From contig NZ_JBDNCH010000002.1 in NCBI RefSeq assembly GCF_039769985.1, positions 3,100,001 to 3,164,000 on the forward strand: 64,000 nucleotides of DNA, given 5' to 3'. How positions within the stretch are numbered: position 1 is the first letter of the stretch; every line of letters starts with the position of its first letter. Position numbers and translations under genes: made by a program. Below, piece after piece: positions 27,354 through 36,529 of the stretch. Under the pieces are notes generated by a model, which had not been told where the DNA came from, made no database searches, and worked only from the letters and a program-made list of their open reading frames with translations. The DNA comes from Ponticoccus litoralis. GTDB lineage: Bacteria > Pseudomonadota > Alphaproteobacteria > Rhodobacterales > Rhodobacteraceae.

Positions 27354-28754
27354 CTAAGCGTTGCGACTACGAGAACCGTCGTATCGATTAGGGACTACGG
27401 CGTCCGGATCCATTTCGGTGCGATGCACAGGAAACTGAACCTTACGAGATTCTGGGGCGTCAGGTGACGCGGAGATCTGCCCCCGACCTGCGCGGATCAG
27501 CCCCGCGCAGATATCCCGGACCAGCGAGTCGCGGTGATCGCCGTGATCGGGATATCGCAACAGGTTGTCGCCATTGTGCATGAATACATGGCCGCCCTTG
27601 CCGCAATCACTGGGGTATTGCCACAGCCAGTCGGCGGGCTTCGGATCCTCGACCGTGCCGACCTCGGTTAGCCACGTGGCACCTTCCGGCATCGGGGTCC
27701 AGCCGCGGGCATATTGACCAAAGACACCGGACCAGCCGTCGAAATCCTCATCCATGTTGGCAAACATCCCGAAAGGATCGTTCCGCAGACGGACCTTGAT
27801 ATTGGTGAAGGGTCGCGGCGAGACGGCGGTGAAGGTGCCGAGGAAGGGCAGCCAAGAAATCGCCGGTTCTGCGTTGATCAGCAGGTGGCCGCCGCGGTCC
27901 AAATGGCCCAGCAGGACATCGGCCTTGTCGCGCAGGAAGAACTCGTCGCACTGGCTGGGGATGTAGAGGATATCGGTTCCGTCCAGCGCTTCTGGCGACA
28001 GGTCGTAGAGCGGCAGGAACCGCGTCTTCCCGCCTGCCTCGGCCAGCACCTCTTCCAGTCGCTCGGGCTGCCATTCGGTGTTGTGGCGGATGCTTTGTAG
28101 ATAGGTCAGCGTAAACCCGTCTTGAGAACGGTCGATCCCAAGCTCGCGGTTGAGCCAAGGGTAGAAGCCTTCAAGGAAGCGGGTCGTCGCGGGCATGAAT
28201 CGCTGACCGTTGTGATTATGCGGATCAAGCGTCGAGATCATCAGCCGCCCGCCGCACTCCAGATTGCGAAAATCAAGGAACAGGCTGGCACTGTCATCGT
28301 CGAGGCTCAACAAGCTTTGCGCGGTCGGATGCGGGGCCAGCACCCCGTGCCAATGCCAGGCCATGTCGCGCAGCGGGATCGCCTCGCAGATTGGATGCAA
28401 GGGCCGAGGTTGATGGATCTCGGGGCGCCCGCCGGGCTTCTGCCACCACAGCCAGTCCTTGATCCGCACGTCGCGCCATTCGACATCGACGACATCCAAC
28501 CAGTCGGCACAGGTCTCGGCGCTGAAGACGATCAAAAATCCGCCGCCCCTGACATAGTCGTTCAGCACTGGCCACATGATCGGTCAGATGTTCCGCGTCG
28601 ATCCGGTCGGGCAGGATCACGGCGGCGTAGCGCGACAGGTCGTGACTGGCCAGATCACGCACGTGGATCAGGTCGTCCAGCAGATGGCGGAAATCCTGGA
28701 AGCTGCGCACCGGCAACTCGATCCCCAGGTCAGGAAGGCGATTTTCTGGGTCAT
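27354..28754 (-). CDS. Tandem class-I amidotransferase-fold protein coupled to an iron ABC transporter (two frameshifts in sequence)
   Basis: The reconstructed protein of about 465 residues has no signal peptide. It appears to contain two similar alpha/beta units: RYAAVILPDRI ... LNDYVRGGGFLIVFSAETC in the first half and ALDGTDILYIPSQ ... LGHLDRGGHLLINAEP in the second. Both resemble the ThuA/DJ-1/amidotransferase fold. The first has Cys after SAET, but no full catalytic triad is evident. The ATG overlaps the stop of the ABC ATPase gene, so it is co-translated with it. Breaks near 28731 and 28575 each need one base. I do not know a described function; a role in handling the imported iron chelate is an inference from context. 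Confidence 0.65.
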
Positions 28755-29500
28755 CCGGTATCCTCCAGGACGAAGCGCGGCGCGAAGGTGTGCCGCGGGC
28801 TGGCGGCCACATCGGCGCGGTCGATGGCGACCTCGTAGAGATCGCTCAGGTTTTCGGGCGTCAGAACCTCGGCGACCGGACCATGACGATAGGTCCGCGC
28901 ATCTTTCATCAGCAGCACGTCGGTTGCAGCCTCGAGCGCGTGTTGCGGCGCATGGGTGGTGTAGATGATCGTCTGCCCGTAGTCGCGGTTCAGCCGCCGC
29001 AGCGTGGTTATCACCTTGGCCTGGTTCTTGTAGTCGAGCGCCGAACACGGCTCGTCGAGGATCAGGATGCTACATTCCGAGGTCAGCGCCTGAGCGATCA
29101 TCACCATCTGGCGCTGACCGCCGCTGAGTGTATTGAACCCGCGTTCCTCAAGATCGGCGATGCCCATCAGCTTCAGGAAACTGCGGGCGATATCATAGTC
29201 CCTTGTCCCCGGTGACCCGAAAAGGCCCAGATGCCGCGCGCGGCCCATCAGCACCATGTCCATCACAGAATAGGAAAACGCCGCCTGGAACAGCTGTGGC
29301 ACGTAACCGATGCTGCCCTCGACCCGGAGTTGGCCCGATCTGGGCTGCAGCAGACCGGTGAGTATATTCAGAAGCGTCGTCTTGCCGACGCCGTTGGCGC
29401 CGAGAATGGCCAGCAGGCTGCCAGTCTCGACGCGCAGGTCGTAGCCATCGAGGATCCGGGCCGGGCCTCGGTCCAGAATGATGCCCTGTGCCTCAATCAA
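28751..29500 (-). CDS. Iron-chelate-type ABC transporter ATPase
   Basis: A 249-residue ATPase of the FecE/FepC/BtuD family. Walker A is GANGVGKTT, the signature is LSGGQRQM, Walker B is ILILDEP and the H-loop is YTTHAPQHAL. It powers the neighbouring permease at the inner membrane. The start overlaps the permease end by 8 bases and its end overlaps the start of the amidotransferase-fold gene, so all three are coupled. Confidence 0.92.
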   Translation of the reverse strand: MIEAQGIILDRGPARILDGYDLRVETGSLLAILGANGVGKTTLLNILTGLLQPRSGQLRVEGSIGYVPQLFQAAFSYSVMDMVLMGRARHLGLFGSPGTRDYDIARSFLKLMGIADLEERGFNTLSGGQRQMVMIAQALTSECSILILDEPCSALDYKNQAKVITTLRRLNRDYGQTIIYTTHAPQHALEAATDVLLMKDARTYRHGPVAEVLTPENLSDLYEVAIDRADVAASPRHTFAPRFVLEDTG

Positions 29501-30563
29501 TGCCCCACCCGCTGGTTCGTTGCAGCCGCCGCAGAAGCAGCGCGAAGACCGGCACGCCGATCAGAGCAGTGATGATCCCGATCGGGATCTCGGCCTCGGT
29601 CAGGGTGCGGGCGACGGTATCAACGAGGATCATGTAGATCGCCCCCATCAGGGCCGAGGCCGGCAGCAGTCGCCCGTGTTCCGCCCCCACCAATGCCCGC
29701 GCGGCATGGGGAATGACCAGCCCGACCCAGCCGATGATGCCTGATGTCGCCACCACGCCGGCCGAGATGAAGGCTGTGCAGGCGAAGACCAGCCATTGCA
29801 CCAGCATCACGGGGGATCCAAGCGCGCGCGCCTTGTCCTCGCCCAGCGAAAGGATGTTGATCTGGTAACGCAGGGCGTAGATCACGACGGATGCCGGCAG
29901 GATCGCCAGCGCGATCAGTGCCAGATCGCGGTAGTTGGTCGAGGCGACGCTGCCCATCAGCCAATAGGTGATCGCAGGTAGTTTCTGATGCGGGTCGGCC
30001 ATCAGTTTGATGATCGAGATCGAGGCCTCGAAGAAGGCCGAGACGATGACGCCCGACAGCACCAGCGTCAAGATCGAGGTCCGGCCCTTGTAGCTGGCGA
30101 GGAAACGCACCACCAGCATGCTACCAATGCCGAAGGCAAAAGCGATGGCCAGCATCGGATATCCGGCACCGATCGTCAGAATTGCCAGCGTCCCACCGAA
30201 GGCCGCGCCAGATGTGACGCCGATGATGCCCGGATCGACCAGCGGGTTGCGGAACAACCCCTGCAGCGCTGCGCCGGAAACCGCCAGCCCTGCCCCGATC
30301 AGCAGCGCGGCTAGGATGCGCGGCAGGCGGACCAACTCGACCACGCTTTCTTCGAGCTCGGTCCAGGACGCGTCGCCGAGGGGCACGAGGTTATCCAGCA
30401 GGATCAGCCAGACATCGACGAAGCCGATCTCGTATCGCCCCAGCGTGACCGCATAGGTCACGGTCAGCACCAGCAAGATGCACAGCCCGGGCAGGATCAG
30501 CCGGGGCGCCAATGCACCCATGTCGCGGGGTGCAGTGGCCGATTGGCGCGAAGTTTCACTCAT
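29493..30563 (-). CDS. FecCD-type ABC transporter permease
   Basis: A 356-residue permease with about ten membrane segments. The FecCD mark PRILAALLIGAGLAVSGAALQGLFRNPLVDPG is abbreviated here to its key parts: PRILAALLIGAGLAVSGA at about 95-112 and GLFRNPL just after. GLVIPHAARALVG follows near residue 285. Two copies would form the channel for Fe-siderophore, haem or cobalamin. The substrate group is set by the iron-type operator upstream of the operon. Confidence 0.92.
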   Translation of the reverse strand: MSETSRQSATAPRDMGALAPRLILPGLCILLVLTVTYAVTLGRYEIGFVDVWLILLDNLVPLGDASWTELEESVVELVRLPRILAALLIGAGLAVSGAALQGLFRNPLVDPGIIGVTSGAAFGGTLAILTIGAGYPMLAIAFAFGIGSMLVVRFLASYKGRTSILTLVLSGVIVSAFFEASISIIKLMADPHQKLPAITYWLMGSVASTNYRDLALIALAILPASVVIYALRYQINILSLGEDKARALGSPVMLVQWLVFACTAFISAGVVATSGIIGWVGLVIPHAARALVGAEHGRLLPASALMGAIYMILVDTVARTLTEAEIPIGIITALIGVPVFALLLRRLQRTSGWGID

Positions 30564-30585
30564 CCCGCGTCAGCCCCTGGGATGG

Positions 30586-31639
30586 TCACTCGAACAGCTC
30601 GGAATAGCCGGCAGAGTCGGCGTTTTGGGACTTGGCCAGCACAAGCGCCACCTCTTCTTCGGTCAGTTGCCGGCCATAGGCGGTTTCATAGGCGGTCTGC
30701 ATCTGGTCACCGAAGTCGGCGACCGTTTCCGCGCCATGGATCACTCGCGCGGTCCAGGATGCGGCCAGATACACCTCGGGCGCATCAGGGGTCATGGTGA
30801 ATTGCGGCACCTTGTAGACGCGGCGGTTCTTGATCGCCTCGACGCTGCCCAGCAGCGGGTGGTCGTAGAAGTCCGCCGGTGTCAGGCCATTGGCATAGGA
30901 CGGGACCAGGATGACTTCGGGGTTCCAGACCAGGAATTGTTCGGCATCGATCGTCTTCCACCATTCCTCGCCCCCTGCGGCCCGGTTCTGCGCGCCGCTC
31001 AGGGTGAAATCGTCGGACCCGTTTGCGACGACGCGGATTTGGTCCTGCAACTGGTCGACGACCAGGATCGGAGTGAACTGGTCTTCGGGGACGTCCGTCC
31101 ACAGCGCCGCAAGCGCGGCGTCCGAGTCTTCCTGCAGCTCAATCAGCGCGTCGGCGCGGTCCGTCTGACCGGTCATCAGCCCGGTCAGGCGCAGGTAGTC
31201 AAGACGCTCTTCCTTGGTGCAGCAGCCCCAGCCAACGACGGTCAAGCCGACCCTTTCCAGGGGCTCGATGATCGCCGGATCATGGGTCCACTGAATGATG
31301 GCGTCCGGGTTCATTTCCGGGATCGCCTCGACATTCGGGGCAAAGCCTTCGCGGGCGGCATTGGCGGTGATGTCTGCGAGTTCCGGCAGAAGATCGGCGT
31401 AGATGCCGCTTTCGAAATAGCGCTGATGCAGATCCGCGTTCATGCCGGCGATATGGTCGGTACGTGCCATCCACCGCGCGATAAATGATCGGCGCAGACC
31501 GCACGATCGTCACGACCCGCTTCGGAGTTGCGTCGAATGTTATCGTCTTGCCTCGATGATCCTCAAAGTTGACCTCTTGGGCCATGGCCATCGACGTACA
31601 GGCCGCCAGGGCCGCAGCGTAAACAAGCACGTACTTCAT
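30586..31639 (-). CDS. Periplasmic iron-chelate-binding protein of an ABC transporter (frameshift in sequence)
   Basis: The start at 31639 gives a signal peptide (MKYVLVYAAALAACTSMAMA). The body opens with the FecB/FhuD family pattern GKTITFDATPKRVV, and its mature part ends in SGYSELFE. The frame breaks near 31466-31482 between YRAVDG and ARTDHIAGMN, where one base restores a protein of about 350 residues. It is the first gene of the operon, 52 bp after an iron-box palindrome. Known relatives bind ferric siderophores, haem or cobalamin; the exact ligand is not readable. Confidence 0.85.
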
Positions 31640-31691
31640 TGAAGATCCTTTCACCGTTCGGAGGCGTCGCTTTTCACGGCTGATTGTCGGA

Positions 31692-31710
31692 GTTGAGTAT
31701 TTTTGTCAAC
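31692..31710. promoter_or_regulatory. Iron-Rhodo/RirA-type iron box
   Basis: The sequence is GTTGA, nine bases, then TCAAC, a perfect dyad that fits the TGA-N9-TCA iron-response motif described for Rhizobiales and Rhodobacterales. It lies about 52 bp before the start of the binding-protein gene. The operon is therefore probably repressed when iron is plentiful. Confidence 0.7.
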
Positions 31711-31917
31711 TTAAAGAATTTGCGGTTCATCCGCGGCATGGATCGTCATGCCGATTGCAGTCCCCCAAGGCATGAATGGCTGGCCCGGGGTTGCTGCACA
31801 GCAGCGCTAGGGAAGGGAACTTGGGTCCGGTAAACGCTCGAACCGGACCTGCGGCGGGGCGACGTTCTGCGTGCCTAGGTGAGGCGACCCGCCCGGCGGA
31901 GACGGCCCCTTGCGGCG

Positions 31918-31981
31918 GTTCGCCAGATCGGGCCTCGCTGCGGCGCAGCTTCCCCAAATCGGTCATCGGTAGCGTCGTGCA
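31918..31981 (+). repeat. 64-bp direct repeat, right copy
   Basis: This is the right-hand partner of 26881-26944, with seven differences in 64 positions. The starts of the two copies are 5037 bp apart. Confidence 0.75.
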
Positions 31982-32033
31982 GCGTGCTCTTGCGTGCCAA
32001 GAACGGGTGCGACGCTGTGCCACGAATGTCCAC

Positions 32034-32939
32034 TCAGCCGAGCCGTCGCAGCCGGGCCTTCAACGCGTCCACGACAAGCCGGAACGCCGGTGAGCTGTGC
32101 CGCCGGTTCGGGTAGTAGAGGTGATACCCCGGCAGCGGGGGCGTCCAGTCCTCCAGCACCTGATGCAGCGCCCCCCGTGCCAGATCGTCTTCGACCTGAT
32201 CCCGTGGAAGATAGGCCAGACCTTGTCCGAGAAGGGCGCTTTCCCGGATCAATTCGACGGTGTTGAAGCAAAGCGCACCCTCGACCCGGACCCGCTTTGC
32301 CTCGCCATTCTTTGCCAGCCGCCAGGCGTTGATTGTCTCCGATGACGGCAGGCGCAGGTTGATCGCACGGTGTTCGACAAGGTCCTCTGGGGTATTCGGC
32401 ACGGGATGCTCCGCGAGATAGGCGGGAGCCCCGACGATCGCCATAGGCACGTCCGGGCTGATGCGCACCGAGATCATGTCCCCGGCCACCTGCTCGCCAA
32501 GCCGAACCCCGGCGTCGAACCTGTCGGCCACCACATCGACGAGCCCGTAGTCGACGATGACCTCGACACTCACGTCGGGATAGTCCGGGAGCACCTCGGC
32601 CAGCGCCGGGATGAGGATGGTCTTGGCCGCATGTTCGACCGAGGTGATGCGGATATTGCCGGTGGGCGTGTCGCGGAACTCGCTCAGCTCGGCGAGATCG
32701 CTGTCGATCTCGCGCAGCAGCGGACCAAGGCGGCGGACCAGCCTGTCGCCTGCGGGCGTGGGGGCAACGCTGCGTGTCGTGCGTGTCAGCAGGCGCAACC
32801 CGAGGCGGTCCTCGAGCCGCCGCACGATCTGGCTCAGCGCCGATTGCGAGATGCCAAGGCGCGTCGCGGCCCCGGTGAAGCTGCCCTCTTCGGCGACCGT
32901 CACGAAGGCCGTCAGATCGGCGATATCCTCGCGCCGCAT
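32034..32939 (-). CDS. LysR-family regulator (first)
   Basis: A 301-residue LysR protein. The N-terminal HTH reads LTAFVTVAEEGSFTGAATRLGISQSALSQ, shortened here to its flanks LTAFVTVAEEGSF and GISQSALSQIVRRLE. The substrate-binding domain follows (about 90-295). It is divergent from two alpha/beta hydrolase genes, the classic arrangement for a LysR regulator and its target. An imperfect dyad (TATAG GT CTATG) near 32953-32964 lies in the shared 117-bp promoter region. Confidence 0.9.
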   Translation of the reverse strand: MRREDIADLTAFVTVAEEGSFTGAATRLGISQSALSQIVRRLEDRLGLRLLTRTTRSVAPTPAGDRLVRRLGPLLREIDSDLAELSEFRDTPTGNIRITSVEHAAKTILIPALAEVLPDYPDVSVEVIVDYGLVDVVADRFDAGVRLGEQVAGDMISVRISPDVPMAIVGAPAYLAEHPVPNTPEDLVEHRAINLRLPSSETINAWRLAKNGEAKRVRVEGALCFNTVELIRESALLGQGLAYLPRDQVEDDLARGALHQVLEDWTPPLPGYHLYYPNRRHSSPAFRLVVDALKARLRRLG

Positions 32940-33056
32940 TTATCACCTCACTTATAGGTCTATGAAGAATTTACCTTCTAATCACTGAGCGGCTCAAGCG
33001 TCATATTGGCTCCATCACCAACGGATCGGTTCGATCCCACCCCCAAGGAGACGACC

Positions 33057-33991
33057 ATGACCAAGATCACCTTCGCCAACACCAACAACCCGAACGTCGA
33101 GATGTCGGCCCTCATCAACCTGCCCGAGGGCTTCGAAGAAGGCACCAAGTACCCGACCATCGTCGTCTCGCACCCCGGCGGCGGCGTGAAGGAACAGACC
33201 GCCGGCACCTATGCCGAGGAACTGGCCAGTGCAGGGTTTCGTGACCATCGCCTATGACGCCTCCTACCAGGGCGAGTCCGGCGGCAGCCTGCGCCAGCTC
33301 GAGAACCCCTACATCCGCACCGAGGATGTCAGCGCAGTCATCGACCATCTGACCACGCTGGACTACGTCGACACCGACCGGATCGGCGCCATGGGGATCT
33401 GCGCGGGTGCCGGTTACACCGCCAACGCCGCGATCAACGATCACCGGATCAAGGCCGTCGGCACGGTCAGCGCGGTGAACATCGGCGCGATGTTCCGCAA
33501 TGGCTGGGACAATGACGTGGCCGATGCCGATGCGCTGCCCTTCCTCGAAGCTGGCGCCGCCGCGCGCACTGCGGATGCGCAGGCGCTCGCCACAGGCGGT
33601 GATCTGGCGCAGATCCCGATGGCGCCGCTGAAGGAAGAGGATGCCCCCAACGAAGAGCTGCGCCAGGCACTGGGAATACTACCACACCCAGCGTGCGCAA
33701 TGCGCCACCGCCCCGGGCTACGGGCTGGCGCGCAGCCTGACCCAGCTGATCAGCTACGACGCCTACAACTTCGCCGAGGCCTTCCTGACCCAGCCCCTGC
33801 AGATCGTGGCGGGCAGCGCGGCGGGCAGCAAATGGATGAGCGACGACCTCTATGCCCGGGCCGCAAGCGGCGACAAGACGTTCCACACCGTCGAGGGCGC
33901 CAACCACATGGACCTCTACGACGGCGCGCAATTCGTCGATGAGGCGGTCAGCGTGCTGGCGCCCTTCTTCCGGGAAAAGCTCGGCGCCTGA
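33057..33991 (+). CDS. Dienelactone-hydrolase-like alpha/beta hydrolase (first; two frameshifts in sequence)
   Basis: The reconstructed protein of about 310 residues has an alpha/beta hydrolase fold. The nucleophile elbow is GAMGICAGAGY with Cys in place of Ser, as in dienelactone hydrolases. The His is in ANHMDLYD near the C terminus. One extra T near 33237 and one base near 33670 split the frame (LASAG to FVTIAYDASYQGE, then to WEYYHTQRAQ). AAGGAG precedes the ATG. The gene downstream is a close relative, so this pair arose by duplication. Substrate unknown. Confidence 0.8.
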
Positions 33992-34071
33992 GCCGCCGCA
34001 GACGAGGCATGCCCCGCCCGGATCGCGGGCGGGGCGGGCTCTGCCAATTCAACACCCAAGGAGTTCAAACC

Positions 34072-35034
34072 ATGGAAAGCGTGACATTTCGGAACCCCGA
34101 CATGGCCTGGCATATCGCGGCGGACATTCACCTGCCGCCGGCCTTCGACGCGGACAAGCGCTACCCGACGATCGTCAGCATCCACCCCTTCGGAAGCTGC
34201 AAGGAGCAGACCTCGGGCAGCGTCTACGGCAAGGCGCTCGCCGCGCAGGGCTATGTCGTCATCGCCTTCGACGCGAGCTATCAGGGCGCGTCCGGTGGCA
34301 GCCCCCGCTGGATCGAGAGTCCCAGCCAGCGGGTCGAGGACGTCAGCCACGTGATCGACCACGCGGTGACACTGCCGTTTGTCGACGCGGACCGGATCGG
34401 GGTCATCGGCGTCTGCGGCGGTGGCGGCTACGCGCTGAATGCAGCCATGACCGAGAAGCGGATCAAGGCGGTGGTCGGGATCACGCCGGTGAACCTCGGT
34501 CGCCTCTTCCGAGAGGGGTTCAGCGGCTTCGATCCGCTCGGCACGCTGACCGCCATGGCCGCACAGCGCAGCGCCGAGGCGCGCGGCGCAGAGCTGCAGG
34601 TCAACGAACTGCTGCCTGCCAGCCTTGAGGCGGCACGCGAGAACGGGATGACCGAGCGCGACGTCTATGAGGCGACGGACTACTACAAGACACCGCGCGG
34701 GCAGGCGACCGGGGGCGCGACACGCATGGTCTTCAGCCATGCGCAGAAAACCCTGTCGTGGGATGCGTTTGCCTTCGCCGAAACCCTGATGACCCAGCCG
34801 ATGATGGTGGTCCTCGGCCAGAAGGTCGGCGCCTTCGGGGCCTATCGGGACGGCATGGAAATCTACGGTCGCGCAATGGCCTCGAAGGACCGGCAACTGG
34901 TCGAACTGGAGGATTGGTCCCACTACGACCTCTACGACCGGGAAGAGCCGGTCGGCCTGGCGCTGGAGAAGATCGTTCCGTTCTTCAGGAAGCATCTCGG
35001 CGAAGAAGACGTCTCGGCTGCCGAAGCTGCCTGA
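34072..35034 (+). CDS. Dienelactone-hydrolase-like alpha/beta hydrolase (second)
   Basis: An intact 320-residue paralogue of the preceding hydrolase. The elbow is GVIGVCGGGGY with Cys as nucleophile, and DWSHYDLYD carries the His. FDASYQGASGGSP matches DASYQGESGGS of its neighbour. CAAGGAG lies just before the ATG at 34072. Both are likely switched on by the divergent LysR protein. The natural substrate is unknown; esters or lactones are likely. Confidence 0.88.
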   Translation: MESVTFRNPDMAWHIAADIHLPPAFDADKRYPTIVSIHPFGSCKEQTSGSVYGKALAAQGYVVIAFDASYQGASGGSPRWIESPSQRVEDVSHVIDHAVTLPFVDADRIGVIGVCGGGGYALNAAMTEKRIKAVVGITPVNLGRLFREGFSGFDPLGTLTAMAAQRSAEARGAELQVNELLPASLEAARENGMTERDVYEATDYYKTPRGQATGGATRMVFSHAQKTLSWDAFAFAETLMTQPMMVVLGQKVGAFGAYRDGMEIYGRAMASKDRQLVELEDWSHYDLYDREEPVGLALEKIVPFFRKHLGEEDVSAAEAA

Positions 35035-35462
35035 CGACAATACGGCTCGGTCCTGCGCTGCGGGATCGAGCCGCTGAATGCGGAAAGTCTCGGCTAGGGT
35101 CTTTTGGTCCGCCGTTGCTCTGACTGTCTTGGGGCTCGAAGCCGTCATGTGGCGGAGCGACATGCCCCTCGTCCAGGTGAGCAAGGCGGGGCACAAACGG
35201 CCCTTTGCGGTCATTTGAACCTGGTGCGGCGGAGGTCGACTTTCCGCCCAAATTTCGTTTCCAGAGCCCCATGACTTTATGGAAGAACTGTTGGAACGAT
35301 CTCGCTCTGGCGCAACGGAAGGTTGACGCCGATTAAGATTGGCGTTCTTTGCCAATCCCCGGCCAAATTCGCTGCTGTGCAGACCTGCGCCGCCGAAGCT
35401 GATCGCGGATGGCCGAGCATATGACTTGGAGCGCGACAGCTTGCGCCATGAAAGGATGATGC
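35035..35462. other. Gene-free stretch before the second LysR gene
   Basis: I find no supported gene. Short open frames on both strands lack ribosome-binding sites and recognisable products. The GC content falls from about 35200 onward. AT-richer bases at 35320-35400 (ATTAAGATTGGCG, GCCAATCCCCGGCC) could carry the promoter of the LysR gene. Confidence 0.45.
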
Positions 35463-36383
35463 ATGCGCAATCGAAACCGGGCCCTTCTCGCCGACCTTGA
35501 TATCTTCGTGACCATTCTCACGCATGGCAGCATGAAACGCGCCGCCTTGGAGCTAGGGGTCAGCGTCTCGGCATTGAGTCATCGCATGCGGAAACTGGAG
35601 GATCAAGTCGGCGTACGGCTGCTTAACCGCACCAGTCGTTCGCTTTCTGCGACTGTCGCAGGAGAGCGTCTGGCCGAGCAGTTGACAACAGGATTTACCA
35701 CGATTGACGAAGCTCTCACGTCGCTGGCGCGGCAGCGAGACAATCCAGCGGGCCGTCTGAGGATAAACGTTCTGCAGGATGCCGCACGGTTGCTTGTTAC
35801 TCCGATTCTTGCCCAATATTCCAAGGCTTTTCCAGACGTTAAGCTCGAAATTCATGCCGATGACCTGATGGTCGACGTGGTTGCTGGAGGTTTTGATGCC
35901 GGAATACGCTATGGCGACCGCGTGCCTCTCGACATGGTCGGCGTCGCTCTCAGTGAGCCGACACGATGGATCGTTGTGGGCTCCGACGCTTTGATCGACG
36001 CCGTCGGGTTGCCATCGACGCCGGAAGACCTGCTCAAGCTCCCATGTATCGAGATCGAGCTTGGAGATGGGAACTCCTACTCCTGGGAACTCGGCAACGA
36101 TCCCACCATGACACGTTTGGCGGTTCGCGGACCGGTGCGTGCGAATGGAACGGCACAGATCGTCGCCATGGCGATCGAGGGACTTGGCTTTGCCTATGTC
36201 CTTGAGACAGCGGTGCGCCGCGAACTGCAAGATGGTCATCTGCGTGTCGTTCTTGATGGATGGGCCTCTGAAGGGCCGCCATTCACCATCTACTACCCAA
36301 GTCGTCGCCAGACCCCATCGGGGTTGCGCGAACTCATCAACCTCATCCGCAGGAAACAGGGGCTTTCTGCTCTTAGCGCTTGA
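35463..36383 (+). CDS. LysR-family regulator (second)
   Basis: A 306-residue LysR protein. The HTH is in FVTILTHGSMKRAALELGVS followed by SALSHRMRKLE; the rest is the effector domain. Relatives of this subgroup, with NRTSRSLSATVAGERL after the HTH, often control nearby oxidoreductases. Here the next gene on the same strand, 146 bp on, is an aldo/keto reductase. Codon use is less GC-rich than in the metabolic genes around, which hints at acquisition from another genome. Confidence 0.9.
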   Translation: MRNRNRALLADLDIFVTILTHGSMKRAALELGVSVSALSHRMRKLEDQVGVRLLNRTSRSLSATVAGERLAEQLTTGFTTIDEALTSLARQRDNPAGRLRINVLQDAARLLVTPILAQYSKAFPDVKLEIHADDLMVDVVAGGFDAGIRYGDRVPLDMVGVALSEPTRWIVVGSDALIDAVGLPSTPEDLLKLPCIEIELGDGNSYSWELGNDPTMTRLAVRGPVRANGTAQIVAMAIEGLGFAYVLETAVRRELQDGHLRVVLDGWASEGPPFTIYYPSRRQTPSGLRELINLIRRKQGLSALSA

Positions 36384-36529
36384 AACCGCGCGCGCCAAAC
36401 TCCGACTGGGGTCAGAGTTTTGTTGAGAAATTTTCAATGAAGCATTGCTATCCTCGACCGTCGCCTCAAGAAACGCACTTGGCTATCTTGTCCCCAGCGC
36501 AAGTTCGTCGCAACGACAAGGATGACAAG

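Larger units (their letters stand above)
31640..32033. other. Regulatory and gene-free stretch between the iron operon and a LysR gene
   Basis: No gene is supported. It contains the iron-box palindrome at 31692-31710, the right copy of the 64-bp repeat at 31918-31981, and AT-rich bases near 31695-31730 that probably carry the operon promoter. The stretch from about 31770 to 31917 shows nothing I can name. Confidence 0.6.
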
